DNA of 64,000 nt, taken from assembly GCA_038501785.1 (NCBI GenBank), contig JBAMJR010000031.1, positions 14,437,501 to 14,501,500 of the forward strand, in the 5' to 3' direction. This document shows positions 59,097 through 64,000 of this stretch, piece by piece (positions within the stretch are counted from its first letter, which is position 1; each line of letters opens with the position of its first letter). Made by a program: the position numbers and the translations under genes. The stretch comes from Myoxocephalus aenaeus (lineage: Eukaryota > Chordata > Actinopteri > Perciformes > Cottidae). The notes beneath the pieces were generated by a model. The model worked only from the letters and a program-made list of their open reading frames with translations. It was not told where the DNA came from and searched no databases.

Positions 59097-60575
59097 TTAA
59101 CAGATTTTGATATCAGCAGTTTTAGCATCACCAGCCTTTCCAATACTGAACCATGGGAAGAGTTTCTCAGTGAAAGTGTCTCTGTGAGTGTAGATGTGAG
59201 TCATGTCTTCAAGGTCGTAGAAGGACACCTCCCCTCTGTCATAGTCCAGCTGGACTCTGATCCTCTGGAGACTCTTCTTCACACTGACAGTCTGACCAAC
59301 TACATCAGTGTATTCTCCTCTGAGATATGAGAAACACCAGACTCCATATTCTGATAAAGCACATAACTCTCCCTTCCTGTCAACTGACTCTTTAGCCAAA
59401 CCTATATTCCAGTCAGGATGGTCTCCCACCTCCACCTCCCAGCTGTGTTTCCCTGAGCTGAAGCCCTCAGATCCATGAACAGTGGCATACTTAGTGTTTC
59501 TCTCTGGATTGACAGGAAGCTGCTGGTTTGTGTCTCCATGTCTCACACTGGTCAGATCATCAGACAGATAGAGAAAGGGGTTTGCAGTGTTTGGGTCCAG
59601 AATGACAGGACTGAAGTGGACCTGGTCCTTCATCTTCTCCCAGACTCTGAAGGACAGGTTGCCCAGGTGTTTGGCCACATCTATCAGCGCTCCTGAGACC
59701 AGCTGTGGATCTGACAGTGAGCTCTGGACTCTGGCTCTGGTCTGAGTGGGTTTATAACTGCTGAGGAATGACACCTTGTGTTTCTGCAGGTCTTCTTCAA
59801 CAGCAGAGATGCTGTTTGACAGAGAGGAGATCTGCTCCTGAATCCTCTTCATCTCTCTGCTGATAGTCTTCCCCTTCTGCTCCTCTTCCTCCCTCAGAGC
59901 TGCCAGTCTGGACTCCTCTTCCTCTTTCAGGAACTGGTGCAGCTTGTTGAACTCTGCTCTGATCTGCCTCTCTGTGGACAACAGCTGCTTCTTGGAGTGT
60001 TGCATCACTTCATTGTATGTTTCCTCCACTTGTTTGTGTTTGTCCCTCTTGTCCTGCAGAGACTCTAAGTCAGATCTCAGCTGGTCCTTCAGGTCCCTGA
60101 CTGATTGTTCTATAGGAACCACCTTGTGACTCTGGTGGAGAGGAAACTCACAGACAGGACACACAGCTTTCTGCTCGTCCTCACAGAACCAATAAGGGAC
60201 TTCTGGATGTTTTTCACACACAACCTCCTCTTTCTCCTTTTCTTGTTCCTCCTCTTTCTCCTTTTCTTGTTCCTCCTCTTTCTCCTTTTCTTGTTCCTCC
60301 TCTTTCTCCTTTTCTTGTTCCGTCTCAGGTGAAGCATTATTCTGTCTCTCAGCAAAGGAGTCAGCCAGTCCCTTCAGTGTTAAGTTCACTGCTGGTTCGT
60401 CCGTTGAGGACTTTGTTTTACAAATGGGACAGTTTTGTTTTCCAGCTTGTTTCCAGAATTGTTGCAGGCAGCTTGAACAGAAGCTGTGGTTGCAGCTCAG
60501 AGACACAGGATCTCTGAAAGTCTCTGAACAAACGTGGCAGTTCAGGTAACTTTCGAGAAGAACTTTTTCAGCCAT
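59097..60575 (-). CDS. TRIM-family E3 ubiquitin ligase, intronless copy 2
   Basis: A 492-aa single-exon paralog of 32538-33965. The start MAEKVLLESYLNCHVC is chosen by homology; the frame is open a little further upstream but without an ATG. RING (CHVCSETF...CPICK), B-box2 (CEKHPEVPYWFC...HQSH) and coiled coil are nearly identical to copy 1. The linker between RING and B-box has about four EQEKEKEE units where copy 1 has one. The PRY-SPRY domain differs in clusters (for example NTKYATVHGSEG and WCFSYLRGEYTDVVGQT, versus FTQYADVLGSEG and WCLIHRSGKYTNGAGET), the part that normally contacts targets. It ends at KIC, six residues shorter than copy 1. An ISRE-like site lies 153 bp upstream of the ATG. 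Antiviral or immune E3 activity is inferred from family and promoter. Confidence 0.93.
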   Translation of the reverse strand: MAEKVLLESYLNCHVCSETFRDPVSLSCNHSFCSSCLQQFWKQAGKQNCPICKTKSSTDEPAVNLTLKGLADSFAERQNNASPETEQEKEKEEEQEKEKEEEQEKEKEEEQEKEKEEVVCEKHPEVPYWFCEDEQKAVCPVCEFPLHQSHKVVPIEQSVRDLKDQLRSDLESLQDKRDKHKQVEETYNEVMQHSKKQLLSTERQIRAEFNKLHQFLKEEEESRLAALREEEEQKGKTISREMKRIQEQISSLSNSISAVEEDLQKHKVSFLSSYKPTQTRARVQSSLSDPQLVSGALIDVAKHLGNLSFRVWEKMKDQVHFSPVILDPNTANPFLYLSDDLTSVRHGDTNQQLPVNPERNTKYATVHGSEGFSSGKHSWEVEVGDHPDWNIGLAKESVDRKGELCALSEYGVWCFSYLRGEYTDVVGQTVSVKKSLQRIRVQLDYDRGEVSFYDLEDMTHIYTHRDTFTEKLFPWFSIGKAGDAKTADIKIC

Positions 60576-60727
60576 TTTCTCTGATTTATCTTCAAACAGC
60601 AAGACTCACTAAATCTGTCTCTTTAAATTACAGATTACAATCCTTCTGGTTGTATGTTTATAGTAGAGGTACTTCACCCTGTAATGGCGACTTTCTGCTC
60701 CGTTCAGCAACGTGGAAGTCAGCTTTA

Positions 60728-60739
60728 AGTTTCACTTTC
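60728..60739. promoter_or_regulatory. ISRE-like element upstream of TRIM copy 2
   Basis: AGTTTCACTTTC matches the interferon-stimulated response element core AGTTTCNNTTTC exactly. It is about 150 bp upstream of the TRIM start codon. The aligned position in copy 1 reads AATTTCACTAAC, which no longer fits. Confidence 0.6.
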
Positions 60740-61232
60740 GATCTTTTTAAATAAATAACAGCTGACATTTAATTTCATTACCAGCAGATGGTGCTGTTTG
60801 GTTTATTATCAAATGATATAACAACTTTCCACAAGAAGTGCCTGAGCATTGTTCCATGTGAAAACATAGTTATTTAAAAGTGAAAAAATAAACATCATGA
60901 AATGCATTGACATTGCAACACTTTCTGATTACAGAAATACTTTAAAATACAACACGTTATAAATTAGTTTGACATGTTTTAGGAAATAATCAGCACGTCA
61001 ATCTCAAATAAACTTCCCGCTATCAAGTAAAGAAAACAGCTTTAAAGCGTTCTTATTGTCTTTAACAAGTTTCAGTGACTTACTTAGCTAATGTTATGTT
61101 CTAAAACCAGAGCGTGGTATTGTGGGTGTGGTCTTATTCAGCGCCAATGCCGTTACAAAGGCCTTCAACATGAACTCATCATTCTAATTAAATGACAATG
61201 TGCTCTCCAAAGATCATCATTGTAGTCAGGCT
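60740..61232. other. Spacer between TRIM copy 2 and the SDR gene
   Basis: AT-rich; includes a CCAGCAGATGGTG word (60781-60793) also present upstream of copy 1 (34202-34214), showing the TRIM duplication extends this far. No gene seen. Confidence 0.4.
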
Positions 61233-61238
61233 TTTATT
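61233..61238 (-). promoter_or_regulatory. Polyadenylation signal of the SDR gene
   Basis: The minus strand reads AATAAA, 163 bases past the stop codon at 61401. Confidence 0.55.
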
Positions 61239-61400
61239 GTGTGCAAAAACATTTCCTCTTAAATAACACAAGCACATAAAACAAATATTTACATCTGCAT
61301 TGTACACAACAGAAATGTGAATGAAGAACACAAATATTAAAAAAAGTACATGACAGTGAACAACTCTAAGAATCTGCTTTCCCCCCACCAGTTCCCACCA

Positions 61401-62578
61401 TCAGGCCAGTTTCACCAGTCTCTCACTGGCCTCCCAGAGTTTTTTGGCCACACCAGCGTCTCTGGCGAAAGGACGCAGAGTAGCTGCTCGGCAGTCGACG
61501 AAGTAACCCCCGTTGTGTTTGGCAGCTTCATCTGATACGGCGCAGTAGATGACAGTCTGAGCCCCGACCTCACACGGCACAAAGAACATCCACATGATGA
61601 CCTGGAGCAGCATGCGGAACAGGACGGAGTAGTGGCACGTCCAACCGCTTTGGACGAAACCTGGAGCGACACATGGGAGATGTGAAGAACATATTCATAC
61701 GTCAATAGTGTCAGGAAGACTCACACTGCATGTTCAGGTTTGGCGACAGGATTCAAATCTTCTAGATGGGTCATTTTACTTTAATAACCAGATATGAATG
61801 TCCGCTTGTGGCTAATCTTGAAATTACATAGTGAAACATTTTAAGGTACGATATAATAATAATGCAAACGGCCTGTAAATAGTCATAAAGAAGCACTGCT
61901 CAATGATCACTATTGACCACAAAGGCCTGACACGGCCACACACACTGTTCTAAAGAGAGAGATACATCAGTGTAAACGGTACAAAAATGTCTGTTGTTAT
62001 AGAGAAACCCGAATTATATTATTTCAAATAAAAACTATCTAGATCTAAAATAACTAAATATAATAGGAAAATATATAAATGGATCGTATATTTACTGACA
62101 CAGCACTCATCTTAAAACAGACCTCCATTTGAAACGAGAAGTAAGACTTTAACTAATTTCTTAACTTGAATTTCTGTCAGAAAGAATTCATCACATTTTG
62201 GTGGATAAGGTGGATAAGCGTGCACATGCAACCCAAGTCGGGTGCCGGTGCGGCACACAGAGCAGCATCTCTCACCAGGGTGCACGGCATAGGAGGTCAC
62301 TCCTTTCCCTTCGGTGATGCGGGCCACTTCCTGACTGAAGTAGATGTTGGCCAGCTTGCTGCGGCAGTAGGTGAAGAAGGGCAGCAGGTTGTAGTTGAGG
62401 TCCTGGAAGTCCAGTTTCTGGTATTTGTAGCTGGAGCACGTGAGCGTGACCACGCGGCTGGGGGCGCAGTCCTTCAGGCGAGGCAGAAGCAGATTGGTGA
62501 GGAGGAAGTGGCCCAGGTGGTTGACGCCAAAACACATGCTGAAGTCGTCGTTCGTCCATTCGAGGACACCGGGCATGC
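61401..62578 (-). CDS. dhrs13: DHRS13-like short-chain dehydrogenase/reductase, last two exons
   Basis: Exons 62578-62276 and 61660-61401 (stop TGA) join in phase. The first encodes GMPGVLEWTNDDFSM, NHLGHFLLTNLLLP, APSRVVTL and the catalytic YxxxK (YCRSKLAN), then YAVHPG. The second encodes a hydrophobic stretch (MLLQVIMWMFFVPC), GAQTVIYCAVSDE and KLWEASERL, which match the C-terminus of DHRS13. The family acts on retinoid or steroid-like substrates at membranes; the substrate here is unknown. The start of exon 62578 (phase: two codon-completing bases) needs an upstream exon with the Rossmann TGxxxGIG motif, which I do not find before two exons of another apparent gene at 62924-63225. The gene is therefore 5' incomplete in this window. 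Confidence 0.8.
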
Positions 62579-62923
62579 CTGAGGAGAAAGAGGTCGGAGC
62601 AAGGAGGAGGAGAAAACAGAAACGTATGGCTTTTAGCTGACGTTGCTGCACAATCTGAACAGCTTGGACACAGAAAAACTCAACAAATCTTGGTCAATTC
62701 CATCATCTAAAAAACAAATAGACAGAAATAGTAAATTTGCCATGTGTTGTGCAAGTGCAACATTTTAAATGTTCCTCTTTCTTCAAGTTACTATGACAAT
62801 TTAAACATGTTTTAATTAAAGTAATTTGACAGTAAACAGTAAAATTCAAGCACTGGAAGCAATGAAATATTCAGGTCAAGGGGGAAATGTATAAAAACAA
62901 TTTGAACTTGAAAAAGTGCAATT

Positions 62924-63225
62924 TCAAACAATAAAATGTCCATGACTGACTTTATTGTTACTGTATTGAACTGGAATCCTCTCCCTGGGCGGTCGTCTTC
63001 TCCGTGAACTGGAGTCTCTTCCTGAGCTGGAGTCCTCTTCCCTGCAGTGGAAGGACAGAGAGACATTGGTTACTGATTCCCATTAGAAATACCACAATAT
63101 GTTTCTACTACTGACAATGTCAGCCTATGTGGTGTTTTGTCTGGTACTGGGATCTTACCAAGCATGATGAGCCTTGAGGCTCAGCAGGGACACCTGGGCC
63201 TCAACATCAGCCTGGTGGAGGTTTC
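62924..63225 (-). CDS. 3'-terminal exons of an unidentified gene
   Basis: Two phase-matched exons, 63225-63159 and 63041-62924. The first reads NLHQADVEAQVSLLSLKAHH and ends in a donor GCTTG|GTAAGA. The second follows a good acceptor (CCACTGCAG) and reads EEDSSSGRDSSSRRRRPPRE, then RIPVQYSNNKVSHGHFIV and a TGA stop. The Ser/Arg-rich tail is unusual. I do not recognise the protein. The alternative is that these are alternative or chance exons within the SDR locus. Confidence 0.45.
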
Positions 63226-63667
63226 CTGCAACACAAAATAAACAGACAATAGTACCGTATTTATTAGGAGAGACATGAAAGTAACCCTTACTTTGATGTT
63301 CCCGGTCAAATAAAGGATTATTTAGGGGGAAAGTGAGAAGATAAGCATTGTTTAGTCTGGAAGGTGTGGTTCACTTGGGGGGATGGACACATGAAGCAGG
63401 ACAGAGATGGTTCCCATAACAAGTGTATAGCATGCCGCATATGAATATATGTGAATGCATACAAATGTCACAAATGAAATGACAAAAATGACACAAATGA
63501 CTATATGAACATCTGTTTATTGAACCTTAACAAAATTGCAAAGTGCAAATGTTAAACAAATCTTTGTTTGTGGCATTTAGTTCAGTGCTTCTTTAATGTG
63601 TTTTGTCCATATATTGACGCAATAATGATAACAAATAAAAAATTATAAATAATAAATACTTTATATA

Positions 63668-64000
63668 CAGTGTTTCCCCTAGGTTTACAGCTTCGGGGGG
63701 GCGACATCGACGACACCGACACAAACACTTAAAGTAGTGGTTCTCAAACTTTTTCTGTAAATAACTTCATTTTGTGACTCATCTGTGCTTTTATAAATAA
63801 CAGAATAAAGAAAATTGCAATCACTTTCAAGTAAATCAGATTGCTCCATCAGACATTTTTTTATTTTTAAATTGCAATCACTTAGAACAATGAAAATAAA
63901 GTTATATCTGTGCAAAAAATTATATTATTATTATATTATATTTATTTACTACTAAATAGCTCATTGTGGAAAACAATAAGCTATTTTTTTTTGCCAAACA
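63668..64000 (-). mobile_element. Copy of the hAT-like repeat, cut by the window end
   Basis: Starts CAGTGTTTCCCCTAGG and matches, in inverted orientation, 35580-35876 over about 270 bases with few differences. Its other end lies beyond the window. Confidence 0.8.

Noticed and set aside
60105..60355. Antisense ORFs of LFLF and KKRRKRRN repeats
   Set aside because: Out-of-frame readings of the 24-bp EQEKEKEE repeat in TRIM copy 2.

Overview
The window is vertebrate nuclear DNA, almost certainly from a percomorph-type teleost fish. Evidence: GT-AG introns with phase-consistent coding exons, long CA/TA/CT microsatellites, fish-type TRIM genes, and a dense fish mobile-element load (RTE/Rex3-like, L1-like and Rex1-like LINEs, a Gmr1-like Ty3/gypsy element, a Ty1/copia element, hAT and Harbinger-like non-autonomous elements). 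No rRNA, tRNA or CRISPR was seen.

Left part (2-26.7 kb, all minus strand). A divergent SEC24C/D-class COPII coat gene runs from an ATG at 14465 to a stop at 2083. I could join 20 coding exons with matching phases (993 aa). Behind it on the same strand is a 9-exon gene (ATG 25058, stop 16147, 1087 aa) that combines low-complexity N-terminal exons, a coiled-coil/acidic middle, two zinc fingers and a region resembling a degenerate tyrosine recombinase. The first two coding exons and the 5' leader of this gene are paralogous to those of the SEC24-like gene, so one N-terminal module is attached to two unrelated C-terminal modules side by side. Introns hold a LINE with a 9-bp target duplication, hAT-type elements, a 32-copy minisatellite, an 86-bp perfect palindrome, and GT/CA arrays touching splice sites.

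Middle part (27-50 kb), mostly accessory DNA. It holds a decayed Gmr1-like element (27454-32201, integrase before reverse transcriptase), an intronless TRIM gene (32538-33965), a hAT-like element, and a complete Ty1/copia element (35979-40863) with identical LTRs, one intact 1348-aa Gag-Pol ORF and a half-tRNA primer site. Further hAT and Harbinger-like elements, a LINE fragment and a scrap of TRIM sequence follow.

Right part (50-64 kb). A plus-strand gene for a very acidic, repeat-containing protein (52553-53200) has a partly duplicated 3' end. It is followed by two possible exons of unknown function, a gypsy-type remnant, a second TRIM gene (59097-60575) with an ISRE-like site upstream, the last two exons of a DHRS13-like short-chain dehydrogenase (61401-62578), and the two 3'-terminal exons of an unidentified gene (62924-63225). 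The window ends inside a second copy of the hAT-like repeat seen at 34.7-35.9 kb.

Gene models were built by eye from splice sites, reading phase and remembered family sequences. No alignment or expression data were available.
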